Below are positions 32,860 through 43,571 of a stretch of 64,000 bases of DNA, piece by piece. The notes under the pieces are model-generated. The model saw nothing but the letters and a program-made list of their open reading frames with translations, made no database searches and was not told where the DNA came from. How positions within the stretch are numbered: the stretch's first letter is position 1; each line of letters opens with the position of its first letter. Position numbers and translations under genes: made by a program. Location of the stretch: the NCBI GenBank assembly GCA_010909165.1, contig MU008211.1, positions 248,001 through 312,000 on the forward strand, written 5' to 3'. The stretch comes from Anthoceros angustus. Lineage: Eukaryota; Streptophyta; Anthocerotopsida; Anthocerotales; Anthocerotaceae.

Positions 32860-34010
32860 GGGTCCGGAGCTTGGGGACGGACCGGACCCCGAGGTCCGAA
32901 CCCCGAAGATGAGACCGACCCAGCAGACCGGACTCGGGAATAAGGCAAACTCCGAGTTCGACTCGAGTCGAGACCGGACCTCAAGGTCCGGACTCAGAAG
33001 TAAGGAGTCCCTCAGGCTTCTGTTGGGGAAGCGGTCAGTGGTCCCTGGAAGGGACCCCTTTGGGGGCGAGGGGCAGCGTTGTGGCCGGTCGTCGGACCGC
33101 CGCTAACAACGGAGATTCGGGAAGAGGAAGGGTCCCGGATCATCCGATTGCGCGCAGAATCGCCGGAGATTGGACCACCAATTAAAGGCGGAACCGGGAC
33201 CTTCCCACCGACAAGGAGATAGGAGGAGGAATAGGATGGTAGGCGGCCGATTAGGGCGCATCGAGGGCCACCGCCCGTAATAGGGGTGTAATAAAGGCGC
33301 CGACCGAGTATAAGAGGTGAGGCTCTAAGTAAAGTATCTTCTCTTGGTGTTGATGCGCGTTTCTTGCGAGACCCTTGTGCGTCTTCTTGCTAACGTGAGT
33401 CCCGAGTCGAAAGGTGCACGATGCCCGGAGAGACCGATCAAGGTTCTCGTGACGGACCCGGTAATGTTCGGACCACGAGGTCGAACCCCGAAGATGAGCC
33501 GGACCCGGCGGGGCCGGACTCGGGAATAAGGACTCCGAGTTCCTCGGGGTCGAGGCCGGACCTCGAGGTCCGGACTCGAAATGAGGAGTCCCTCAGGCTT
33601 CTGTTGGGGAAGCGGTCGGTGGCCCTAGGAAGGGACCCTTTGGGGGCGAGGGGGCAGCGTTGTGGTAGCGGTCGAGGCCGCGCCGTAACCAACGAGTTCG
33701 GGAAGAGGAAGGGTCCGCCTCGCGGATCATCCGATTAGTGCGCCCAAGCTATCGGCCGGGATTGGACCACCAATCCAGGCGGAACCGGGACCTTCAGACC
33801 GTGAAGGAGATAGGAGGAGGAATAGGATGGTAGGCGGCCGATTAGGCGTCTTGGTGCCGGCTCGAGAATAGTGTAATAAAGGCGCCGACCTTGGCGTAGT
33901 ATAAGAAGAGGCTGCTCTAAGTAAATCATCTTTCTCTTGGTGTTGATGCGCGTTTCTTGCGAGACCCTTGTCGTCTTCTTGCTAACGTGAGTCTGAGTCA
34001 CGGCGAGCAC
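32860..34010 (+). repeat. Tandem duplication of about 560 bp near the right end of element N
   Basis: Units about 32860-33430 and 33450-34010 share GAGTCCCTCAGGCTTCTGTT, GGGAAGAGGAAGGGTCC, GATAGGAGGAGGAATAGGAT, GTAATAAAGGCGCCGACC and GTTGATGCGCGTTTCTTGCG. Their purine-rich tract followed by possible TATA and leader sequence is what one expects around an LTR promoter. Confidence 0.9.
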
Positions 34011-34499
34011 GGCGGCTCGGGAGGCGTCAAGGTCGGTGGCGGACCCTAACGTGGTGGTGTGTGCGGGGAAGGGTGGCGGGGACCCGCCTGCAGGGGACGG
34101 CCGGACCGGATCGAACGTGAGCCGGAGGAACTCGGGAGGCGTGTAGAGCCGGACGGAGAGGCCCCAGCGGAGGAGGTCCTGACTGTAGCCCCACATTTTC
34201 CCTAAGGATGAGTGTAGTGTGAGTGGAGAGAAGAACGGACTAGAGGTGCAAGTGTGACGTGAGCGATACGACAACGGGTCCTTAAACGCTTGGCCACACC
34301 GGCCCGTATGTGAACGCGAGTAGTTAGACGCGAATCGATGAATGTGTGCGTTGAGTCTGAACGGACGCAAAGTGAAGTGAGAATCGTCTGAAACGCGGCA
34401 AACGGAGCCTATCATTCCCTTGGGAACGGACTCCTTCCTACAACGACACGGGATTGTGCGCGCCCGGCTGGCCGTCAGCAAAAGTCGCGCCACACTATT

Positions 34500-34600
34500 C
34501 GCTACATGTATATATGTATACATTTCATTTAATCATGGATAAGGCTAAACCCTAAACCCTTTACTCTAGGTGTGTATATGGTCAACACTCTATTTCATCA
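34500..34600 (-). repeat. Element M 3' LTR, inner part (101 bp)
   Basis: Continues the LTR after element N: CGCTACATGTATATATGTAT to ACTCTATTTCATCA, identical to 40794-40894. Contains CTAAACCCTAAACCCT. On the minus strand the LTR begins TGATGAAATAGAG; the purine run AGTGGGAG just upstream (34601-34608) can serve as the polypurine tract. Confidence 0.95.
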
Positions 34601-34763
34601 CTCCCACTTGTTGCCATATTCACGCCTCTTGTTGACGTTTCGCATCTCCACCTTGATGTTGCAGTAGGTAGAGCTCGCGTCTATGAGTACGCTCCCTAGC
34701 ATCTAATTAGCAAGCCTGAGCCTCATAGCGTCTGCCAGATTTACTCTCCATGGAAACTCTGGT

Positions 34764-34811
34764 CTGTGTTCCCATCAGCATAAAAGGCAATATAAGAACT
34801 GTGGAGGAGAG
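34764..34811 (+). pseudogene. Captured exon-like piece: CxH...CxxCGG zinc motif
   Basis: SGLCSHQHKRQYKNCGG fits the repeat-type motif G-x-C-x-H-x-(K/R)-x-(K/R)-x2-C-x2-C-G-G seen in plant and protist proteins. A donor-like GAG/GTTAGC follows. Too short for a family call. Confidence 0.4.
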
Positions 34812-35031
34812 GTTAGCCTCACTTCTCTTCTTGCTGTACTTGAGTGTGCGCTTGTGTGAAAGCTTAATTCCTTCACAGGATTCTACTTTGAAGCAACCTA
34901 ATAATATCCTCTTTTGATGAGGAGGTGCCGGTGACCAAAAGGGAGTGTCAGGGTCGCGATTATAGCCCACTAGGTTGGTTCACCTGTGTTCCTAGGACAA
35001 CTGCCCTTGTTACTCCAGCTTCAGCATCTGC

Positions 35032-35160
35032 AGCTGAGTAAAGGAAAACGCCCTCGCGGCCGTCCATATGGCACCACTAAGCTGGTATTGGAGAAACGTC
35101 GAGAAGCCGCTAAAGAGGCTGAGATGAGCGTTTCTTCCAAACGGACGTATGTGAAGTAGA
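35032..35160 (+). pseudogene. Captured exon-like piece: basic AT-hook-like block
   Basis: After an acceptor-like CATCTGCAG, the frame gives LSKGKRPRGRPYGTTKLVLE then KRREAAKEAEMSVSSKR before a stop. PRGRP is AT-hook-like. It and the neighbouring pieces could belong to one host gene. Confidence 0.4.
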
Positions 35161-35458
35161 GCTGCCCTAAGCCCTCTGATTATGTAAGGAGGAAGACGGA
35201 GGTGCCAAAGTTTGAGTACGTCAACTTTGAGAGGCACACTGCTGTATCCTTATGGTTTCAAATGGGAAAATACTACAGGAGACCAAGATAGTCATATGCC
35301 AAGTCAGGGTGCAAATTTGTCAAGCTGCAGTTCCTTGGTCATGTTGACAACGCTTACAGTAAGCTGTCCTCCTTTGATTTTCTTGAAGTCTTTACTTCGT
35401 TCCTGCTGTCCAAGCTTATGCTACGTGCTAATACTAGCTCCCACTGCCTCTAATATCA

Positions 35459-35577
35459 GGGTCTGAGGATTCTGAAGAGGCTGAAGAAGAGGACGTCTAG
35501 TGGGTCTCCACCTGATCATGACTCCTATGTCCATCAGGAAGATTCTGCGGAGTCTAACAATTTCTGGGATGATTAGC
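35459..35577 (+). pseudogene. Captured exon-like piece: C-terminal exon
   Basis: Acceptor-like TCTAATATCAG is followed by GLRILKRLKKRTSSGSPPDH then EDSAESNNFWDD and TAG. It looks like a genuine acidic C-terminus, but the product is unknown. Confidence 0.35.
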
Positions 35578-38034
35578 CAGCAGAAAAGACTTGAAGGTCT
35601 ACCAAAAACTGCACTTGCTTGTTTGTCCCTTGCAGCTCTTTCCAAAAAGAGCCTTGTTAGCTAGTATTTGCTGAGTTCCATATTCTTCATGTGAGAGTAG
35701 AACCTTGTTTGTTGAAAGCAAATAAGTCTAACACTTGTTTATCAATGTGACTTGTGGTGCTGGGCAAGATCAGAATCCCTTATTGCAATTTGCACCTGTG
35801 TCTCCAGAATGGCAGCTGTGAGTATCCAACACTCAGCTTTCGTAACAAAGCTATAATTAGTTGCTTTGCTTGACCAATAAAGATGGTCCACCAACAATTG
35901 AGACTATCTAGTCAAGAACAGATGTTCTGCTATCTGTATCACCTGTATGATAATCTAGAGTCTACAAAACTCCGAACAAGTGCTATCCCCATGTTTCATT
36001 CCTGTGTGTTGTGTTCTTGCGTGATGTACAAGCACACGCTTAACGCTTGTTTTGTATCCTGTGTACAGTGTCAGGATTGTCCAAGAATAATCTTGATAAA
36101 GTGCTTATATGATAAAGAAGGTCGCCACTGATACGTGTGGTTGTGTATACATAAAACACAAATCAGCTCTCTAGCTGCCTATCTTGCAAGGAGGTATGTT
36201 AGCTATTTTGATCCTTCCATCTCCCTTTCAAACTAGGAGAAATACATGTTCGCAAAGTCTGATTCACTAGGCAAAGGTGTAATAGCTGGTTTTTTATCAG
36301 CAAGCCACTAATTAGCACCATCAAGAGTGTATCTTGGCTGCAGTGGAGTTAGAAACTCCTAGTTCTGGTCCTTTGGATACAAAATCCAAGACAACAATTT
36401 GAAGAGACCCTTTCTAGGTCAGTTCAGATTTTTGAGCTAACAGATCGGTATAACTGTTCTTGCCATGACTGTTCTTGCCCTTTAGTACTTGAAGGCCACC
36501 CCGAAAAGACCGACTTGATTGCTTGCTCCCATGCACTGGTCGTGGTCAAGTCTGCTTGACACCTTTTTCAAGAATCTGAAGCTCGGTCGGATCAAGGTTA
36601 GTTGTCGGTCATCACCTACGAGAAATTATATCCAAGCGTATATAAAAGGTAACTGGAGTATGGCGCCTCGTGTGATCCGGTGGCCGCCTCGAGTTCAATT
36701 TCTTAATCATGATTCTCAGCTGGATCATGATCATCAACATCATGAGAAATCATTTGTGATCCAAATGATCTTCAAGTCAGGTTGGTGTCTTCAAGTCAAA
36801 TTCTGCTGGAGGTTTATGTTCCTGCACTTCAGTCATGTGCTCCTTCCCCACCTGTAGGATTAAAATCCTCTGCAGCATTGAGATATAGGGCTCCATGAGC
36901 AAAGTAAGATCTTTAATCTGTGATCTTTGTGACAAGAATATGGGAAGCACGTCCTTGGCATTATCCCCACCATCAGCAGATGTGGAGCACAAGGTTTAGC
37001 TCCCACTAAAGCCAAGACGTTCCATTCAACAAAAGTAACACCTGCATGGCTCACACCAACTTGGACACAAAGATGCCATACAGTCTGTAACTTAGCATAT
37101 CCTCTGTGTATCCTATCATCAGCTGTGGTAGCCTTATCTAAGACCATCCTTATTGGTTCTTGAGAATAAAAGGATGTACTGTGCAACCGGCGATCAAATC
37201 TTAAAGAGAAGGCTGCAGGTCTGTAAAAGATAAGGTGTTTACAAGTCCAACAATTAATATGTGAGGCAATCTGTCGCGGGTGTGTGAAGCTGTAGGAAAC
37301 TTTTAGTAACACCCCAACAAATAAGGCGTCAAAAAATGAGCCTTATGGACATAAAGAAGATAAACTCTTGCAAGGACATCATCGATATGATCTCTTGCTC
37401 ATTATCCTCATTGTAAAGTGGGGTGGAGCAGCGTTCTTATGTATCTGTCTCCAAATGCCTTCATTTGCACAGCAGGTCTAAAGTGTCGTTGAATGTGACT
37501 GCCCACCGCTGTCAAGTGAAGCATTCTTAAGGATTTTCTTGTCTACCTTTCTGCCAGCTTCAGGTAAGCTTTAAAATTATAAGAAAGGTCTCCATTCTAG
37601 TTCTTCAACTGTGAGATGTGACAAAATAACTTCTGTCATCTGTGCTCATCAGGAAATATCCGGAACATAAACCACCACCTCGTGGCTTTCCACAAAAATT
37701 GATGGGTAACAGTTCAAGTACTTCAACCACTGGTCGTGAAGACTTGAGTCTTGAACATGGCTTGGTGTCTCATGATAGACAGCTGACAAGCATCATTAGC
37801 ATCCAAGAGCAATATTGCAGGAAAGGTTGTTAGGACCCACAGGCAAGGACTCCTCTATGGTCAAAAAGATTCTAACAGAGGGCACTCTGTTACTATAGCT
37901 GACAGACCATGACACGGAATGTCCTCATAAAATGCTGGAATGAGGTAAAGTGTCATATCAGGTATGTAACCTAATTCCTTGAGAAGGTGTGTGACTTCAT
38001 ATGTTACTGTCAAGCTCACTGTACCCATGCCCTA

Positions 38035-38230
38035 CAAAATAAGAGACCTTATGTCTCCTAAGTGAATTTCATGCCCTTGACTGACAGGTACATGTCACAA
38101 AAAGGCTAAGAGACCTTGCGCCTCTTAGGCTGTAATACATGTTCTCAAGTGACCTGTATGTCACAATTGAGCTAAGAGATCTTGCGTCCCCTAGGCAGTA
38201 ATACAAGTCCTTAATTGACTTGTATGTGAG
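38035..38230. repeat. Hairpin-bearing repeat, about 66 bp x3
   Basis: Variants of GCTAAGAGACCTTGCGCCTCTTAGGC recur near 38040, 38106 and 38172. Each can fold (CTAAGAG...CTCTTAG). Spacing is about 66 bp. Role unknown. Confidence 0.75.
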
Positions 38231-38568
38231 AAATGTCTTCCAATCCAAAGCAGTCTGACGATGGCTAACATGAAAAACACCACACTGCATGTGGTTTAAC
38301 TTATGCTTTGGTGGACAGACATGTAGGTAGCAGAGGAAGATGAGACGCGCTGAGCCTGGTTAGTACACAGTTAGCCCAACTCTTCTTGACTACCACGTGA
38401 GAGAGATCAACAAAGGTGCTCTCATTGCGAGAATCAGATTATTGCTTCTTTCTTCAATCATGTTCCAAGAGTGCGGGTATTTACCACAAATGTAAACACC
38501 TAACTCGGAGTATGTTTATACGCTGTTGTATAAATTTCTCCTTCTTATACTACTGTATAAACTTCTCC

Positions 38569-38765
38569 TGTAGAAAAGACCTCCCTGAGAGCATCCTTCT
38601 AGGAGGTAATATGGTAGTTCAGCCTTGCGCCTTCACCATTAGAGAAGTGTCAAATCCGTTTGACACCTGTAGGAAAGACCTCCCTGAGAGCATCCTTCCG
38701 GAAAGTAATATGGTAATTCGGCCTTGCGCCTTCACCATTAGAGAAGTGCCAAACCCTGATGTTTG
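38569..38765 (+). repeat. 98-bp tandem duplication in element M
   Basis: Units start at 38569 and 38668 (TGTAGRAAAGACCTCCCTGA). They keep a reading frame that repeats ES(I)LPE...PCAFTIREV(P/S)NP, so the duplicated piece could be coding. Confidence 0.9.
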
Positions 38766-39682
38766 ACAGAACGTCTGTGTAGGTACCTACTTATGTCGAC
38801 TTTCGGCAGGACTTCCACTAGATCGCCAATCCCCGCAATTAGTAGATCTGCTAGCATTGTGTCTTGGCCTTGAGCAAATGTGTTAGATGTAAAATATGTA
38901 ACCAACTTGCTGGTGGAGAATGAGCGATTATCGAGAACTGTGCAGCCATGTGCATTGGTGTCTCCATACAAATTCTCACAACACCAATGGTAAAAGTTAG
39001 TTAAGAGGTTAGAAGACCTATGTCGATCGTCACCGTATGGTTTCCTAAAACACTCTTGTATCTAACATTTGATGCTCCAAACGCATTATCATTGTGCTAG
39101 CGTAATCACTCTACTTCTTGTTATAGAGATTTCTCATTGATACCATGTTGTTTTTGGAGTCAGAGTCTCCAATCTTGTCCTGATGGACTTAGCCCCACCT
39201 GTACTAAAACATGACAGATGGTCTACTATTACCGAGAAAGTACATAGCTTCTTCGTGATTGATACATGTATTTTTCTTCTGGAAAAATAGAGAAGACAAA
39301 ACCTGCTGTAGTGTTGATGATGCAAAGATTCTTAGTCTTAATAAGACTCCTTTCATCCGAGATCAACTGTGTTTTGCTCTTGAATTCATTGCCGCGTGAG
39401 AAAGGTCTCGCCCATTATGAAGGGATCTCTTTTTATCAGCTGCAAATGAACGAACTACCTGAAGATATAAGACTGAAGCAATCTTCCTAAAAGTCAGCTT
39501 CTTGCTTGTCTTGATCTGTTAAGTCAGGTTGTTCCTCCTCTGCAGCCATGCTGCAGGCTTAACAATTATTATGTCAGAATTGACTAGTGGATCAGCACCC
39601 ACCAAAAGGGAGCATCCACATAGCAAGGTCCAGCGAACTTGTCCCTGAGACGTATCTGCTTGCTTTCCAATTTATTATGTAT

Positions 39683-40259
39683 TTAGCAGGAGAAACACAA
39701 ATTTGGCATGTCAAAATTGTGATTTCTGGGAGTCCAGCGCACTTGTATCTGCACTGTAATGTGCTGAAGTGAATCCTTCAAGAATGCGGACTCCAGCAGC
39801 GCCAACAAATTGCAATCCATATGCACAATTTTCCCCTGACTATTTGTACTCACTCTGAGCACGTTTCTATTCAGATCATTGAATTCATGTAAAGAATCCA
39901 TGTATGTTTCTCCAATCTTTTTAGTTAGCATGCTCAAAGAGCCATACTTGACTGATTGTATTTTGATGAAACCTCTAGGGTTTTTATTGCAATCGAATGT
40001 GTGTCTGACCCGAATTTCTGGCAAGCCTTCAGAGTTTTCAGGAGCGAATGCAACAATCTGATGTTTCTCATTAAGATGCATAAATCAGAATTGCATTTTT
40101 AATTTCCCTGAGATTATCTATTTGCATTCTTTGTTCCTGAAAACCATATAACATTACATATGCTCTAGGCCGAAGATGCCTTGCCTTGGGCAGCAGCTCA
40201 ATTCTTCTCCTAGACATAATGTCAGCAAAACCCAGGCTGCCATTTTGGCCAATCATCAT
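39683..40259 (-). CDS. Element M first ORF after the primer site, unknown product, one frameshift
   Basis: Minus strand, starting 350 bp downstream of M's primer site: MMIGQNGSLGFADIMSRRR to 40071, then continuing one frame over as MHLNEKHQIVAFAPENSEGL to 39683. About 190 residues in all. Position suggests a gag or leader product, but there is no zinc knuckle and I recognise no domain. It could equally be captured sequence. Confidence 0.35.
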
Positions 40260-40608
40260 GGCCTACAGAATTGACCATCTTACATGGCCTGAATTGTAGA
40301 TATAGAAATGCACTAAATTTGCAGCTTCTATTATTTTTCTAAGAACTTGTGATGTAGGAATGCACTAAATTTGCAACTTCTATTATTTTTCTAAGAACTT
40401 GTGATGTAGGAATGCACTTAATTTGCATCTTCTAGTATTTTTCTATAAAAACTAGAATTCTACAACTCTAAAGTTCAGGTCTTGATTATGTTTTGGTTTC
40501 TTGAAAATAAACTTCTTTTCTGTTCAAGAAAATACAAAACTTATGTGCTCGTGCATCTTTTCAATGCGGCCACGATGTGCATTCTCATGAATGCGATCTA
40601 CATCAAGA

Positions 40609-40620
40609 TGCTCGATACCA
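40609..40620 (-). promoter_or_regulatory. Element M primer binding site
   Basis: Minus strand TGGTATCGAGC, the tRNA-Met primer site with one base lost relative to TGGTATCAGAGC (the loss is in a CAG). It directly follows the 5' LTR end and fixes the element's orientation. Confidence 0.85.
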
Positions 40621-40894
40621 TAACAAAATATAGGGCTAATGTAAATCAATTATACCATTTGTATAGATTACATCTTAGATAATCAAGAAAAAGAGAGTAA
40701 CTTGCTTATGTGAAAAGACAACTTAAACTAACTTTACGAACGGGTGTGGCTATTCACTAATAGTCCTAACCCTAGCCAAACATTATGTCTATTCGCTACA
40801 TGTATATATGTATACATTTCATTTAATCATGGATAAGGCTAAACCCTAAACCCTTTACTCTAGGTGTGTATATGGTCAACACTCTATTTCATCA
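40621..40894 (-). repeat. Element M 5' LTR, intact, 274 bp
   Basis: Minus strand TGATGAAATAGAG ... CCCTATATTTTGTTA (TGTCA in the partner). It differs from the split left LTR by five substitutions in 274 bp and no indels (98% identity), so M inserted fairly recently. Flanked by TSD CTGAT at 40895-40899. Confidence 0.95.
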
Positions 40895-40899
40895 CTGAT

Positions 40900-42026
40900 T
40901 TGACAATGTAAGTCTACGAATTGAGACTAAGTTCTTTGACATTTGTGGAACATAGTAGACATCCTCTAATTTCATAATTCTGCCTCCCTCACAGGACAAA
41001 AGCACAATGCCTCTTCCTTGTACTTGCAAGCCACTATCATCACCCAGCAACACAAAATTGCCTGATCCACAAGGGTGATAAGAAGAGAAGAGGGATCTTG
41101 TATGGCAAATATGGGCTGAAGCTCCACTATCAATGTACCGACTGAAGGTGTCATTCTTTGAAGTAACGAGGTATACGGCTAAGAGAACTTGTGATTTTTG
41201 CTGTGCAATATTAGCTGAAGGTGGCAGTCCTCTCCTGGGCTCTCCAGCTCTTTTCTTGTGACACTCCTTTTCGTAATGGCCTTCTAATTGGCACCAATGG
41301 CAGGCTCCTTTCCTCCTTGGTGCAGAAGATGAGGGAGATAGTCTTGTGTTGTAAGAAGGACGGCCTCATCCACGTCCCCGTCCTCTCCCTCTGCCACGAA
41401 CCACAAAGAGTGCTCGACCTTGGGCTGCAGCACTTGATGTGCCAGCCAGGCTGCGTGTGGCTTCTTCCTCTATGAGAGCCCCAATTACTTCTGATGTGGT
41501 GAAATCCGAACCTTGCCCCTTCTTGGCTGCAAGTTGTGCTTGTTTTATGACTCCATTATGTGTCATCTTGAAGGTACGATAACTGTCGGGAAGAGAACTC
41601 AGCAAAGCTATGGCTGCTTGAGCCTCAGTAAATGTCGTCCCACAAGATGACAGTCGAGCCCGTGCTGCCCTAAACTTCTTAATGTGTTCGGAAACAACTT
41701 CATTTTCACCCATCTGCATTTGGTAAAATGCCTTTGTTGCGCAGCTCCTGTCACATGTGCGCAGTAGTCCTATCTAATCCAGATAAGATCACATTTCGTG
41801 CTTTCCTATTAGTCTTCTCCCAAGCTGCCAAATCTGTTGCTAATGCTGGATTTATCCCTGTTGTCACAGGTTTGGGATAGCTGCCATCAGTGATTGCCCC
41901 GAGGTCGTTGTCTTCAAGGATGGATCGCATCCGCATGGACCAAATGTCGTAATCAGACCCTGAAAATCTGTCTCTTTCTTGGAAGTCAATCTTAATTGTG
42001 TTATTGATGGTAGTGGATCCAGCCAT
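40900..42026 (-). pseudogene. gag: Copia-4 gag, zinc knuckle and protease, upstream side of the M insertion
   Basis: Minus strand from ATG at 42026: FQERDRFSGSDYDIWSMRM and VILSGLDRTTAHM, then an internal deletion and frame change near 41750. QMGENEVVSEHIKKF, LLSSLPDSYRTFKMTH and an RGRGRGRGRG tract follow. The CCHC knuckle CHWCQLEGHYEKEC lies near 41290-41250. The protease YIDSGASAHICH near 41130 keeps its D-S-G. The chain ends at SKNLVSIRRLTLSNQ exactly at the element M TSD and resumes at 28691. Confidence 0.88.
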
Positions 42027-42115
42027 ATTGTAAGGTGGTGTGGTTTTTCTTATGTTTTACAGGCTTTTAATGTCTTTTAGAGGAAACCACATCCAACACG
42101 GTCCAGTGCCCCTAC

Positions 42116-42620
42116 CTAGTCTGAATCTAAACCAGAGATGCTACTTGCTACAGCAAAGTTGGCTAGTGCATCCTCTACACATTGTATATTGGGTAAGCAA
42201 TCATCTGAGGTGTGTTTGTCTTTCCTTTCTATGGGTAAGGTATAGGGATTGCTTGTGTTAGCTCTAGTGAGGTGGTTAATTTTTTGTTCTAATCTAAACA
42301 ATGATTTATGTAGGTTACAGATTTCAGCTTGTTTCCTAGTGATCAATTTCACTATATTTGAGGAGGCTAGTTTATGACACTTCTCAAAGTGCTGTAAGAA
42401 AGTGAATGTTTGGAATTGTTGGATTTCTAGATCTTCTAATTGGGTTTCTATCTCCTGTAGAGAATGATTGGAGAAATGTCTATGTGATGCCGTGGGGTCT
42501 CGTACATCCGTGACTGCATAAGCGCCTCTCACGAGGCTGTGTCCTAGCAACCTGGCTCGAGATAAAGGCTGGGGAAGAATTTAGTAGATCCCCTGAATTC
42601 CTTCTACCGTGCCTAGCCAT
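42116..42620 (-). pseudogene. Copia-4 ORF0, frameshifted
   Basis: ATG at 42620, 52 bp after the primer site. MARHGRRNSGDLLNSSPAFI begins the same kind of Arg-rich N-terminus as Copia-2 (MTRRGRS) and Copia-3 (MPRRGG). After a frameshift near 42550 a long helical region follows: NHSLQEIETQLEDLEIQQFQ and ITRKQAEICNLHKSLFRLEQ. The end is acidic, ANFAVASSISGLDSD. The ORF ends 90 bp before gag. Fourth example of the ORF0 slot. Confidence 0.6.
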
Positions 42621-42671
42621 GCTGCTAGCATTTGCCTTGTAAGATATGCATATTAGTTAAAGATCAACAGG

Positions 42672-42683
42672 GCTCTGATACCA
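42672..42683 (-). promoter_or_regulatory. Copia-4 primer binding site
   Basis: Minus strand TGGTATCAGAGC, tRNA-Met type. The LTR lies on the higher-coordinate side from 42684 (TGACAAAGC on plus); I could not fix its outer end. Confidence 0.9.
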
Positions 42684-43560
42684 TGACAAAGCTAGGTCTA
42701 TGTTACGGACGACTCAGTTATATATCAATACTGATCTTACACCATTGCAATGGAAGATTAAGAAGGAGAAGTTACCTGCTTTCAGAGCTGCTCGTGCTGC
42801 AAGTCAACGGCTTTCTTTCATGGGGATGAATTTGTGGTGTTTAGCCCTCGTTCATGCATTTCATTAACATTATTGATTGATTGAAGATTATTTGTCTTGT
42901 TTGAATTTTACCTTTGCATTCGTCTAGACCATTTTACCGCAATCTATGCATATGCGGAAGCGTGGAGAATTGAACAAAAGCATCGAAAACTGAAGAAGGA
43001 ACAATGTACAAGTAGAACAAAGTAAGTAGTTATAAAAACTGAATCTAAGATGTCTATTCAAATCACAGTGATCTAAATAATATATAAGTATTATTCAAAC
43101 GTGCCCTAATCAGGGCTCTAATAGCCATAACCTCAACAGTAGTGAGCACGATCACACCACCCTGAAGAAGAGTGGAGACGGTTTTGTTTTTTATCGCGTG
43201 CCTCCTGGCTTAGGCTAAATGGGTACTGTTACGCATCCTGCGCTTACATCGGTACTTAGATGGGGGTCCAAGTTTGGTCCATGGTACCATGTCCCACCAC
43301 GAAAATTCCGTCCAAGTGGAATTTTTCTTTCCTAGAATTCTTCATTCCCAAAGTTGGTCTGGAAAAAGCGAGATTCATTCGATTCCGATCATGTCTCTTA
43401 TGATGAGAGGTGGATCGGTAAATCAGTATTAGCCATTCATATCCATAGTCTCAGATTGGGAGCGGATGGAGTTAATCAAGCACAATCACCTGCAAGGAAA
43501 AAAGCAATATCCTCGGGGCTCGAGTGTGTAGCTACGTACAAAGTCGAGCACTCGCTGGTC
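42684..43560. other. Copia-4 LTR and intergenic sequence; no gene
   Basis: AT-rich sequence that should include the Copia-4 5' LTR, whose outer end I cannot define, then unremarkable DNA up to the PPR gene's 3' end. No RNA gene or repeat recognised. Confidence 0.4.
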
Positions 43561-43571
43561 CTTCACTGTTC

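Larger units (their letters stand above)
28870..34494. mobile_element. Element N: 5.6-kb GC-rich insertion inside element M's LTR
   Basis: Bounded by 5-bp TSD CTATT (28865-28869 and 34495-34499), with ends TGTGG...CCACA. That is the signature of integrase-mediated LTR-element insertion, but I see no pair of LTRs. The interior is purine-rich on the plus strand and contains a short ORF and a coiled-coil block. It also holds two local tandem duplications. There is no RT, integrase or transposase motif. It looks like a non-autonomous or recombined LTR element; small deletions abound. Confidence 0.8.
34601..40620 (-). mobile_element. Element M interior: 6.0 kb without recognisable pol; possible captured gene pieces
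   Basis: Lies between the two M LTRs; the element reads on the minus strand (primer site at the 40.6-kb side). I find no Copia or Gypsy gag, protease, integrase, RT or RNase H on either strand, so M looks like a LARD-type non-autonomous element. The plus strand carries exon-like blocks with splice-like borders: a GLCSHQHKRQYKNCGG zinc-type motif (34764-34811), KRPRGRPYGTTKLVLEKRRE (about 35040-35130), and a block ending SNNFWDD-stop (35460-35577). Introns surviving in the antisense direction would be expected of host sequence carried inside a retroelement transcript. Confidence 0.55.

Noticed and set aside
34490-34500. CACTA transposon end at the right edge of N
   Set aside because: CACTA there arises from CCACA plus the TSD CTATT; the left end is TGTGG and the TSD is 5 bp, not 3.
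34545-34560. Telomere or interstitial telomere repeat
   Set aside because: Only two units and present identically in both LTRs of element M, so it is LTR sequence.
42672-42683. tRNA gene
   Set aside because: TGGTATCAGAGC matches are 12-nt primer binding sites next to LTRs, without a cloverleaf.
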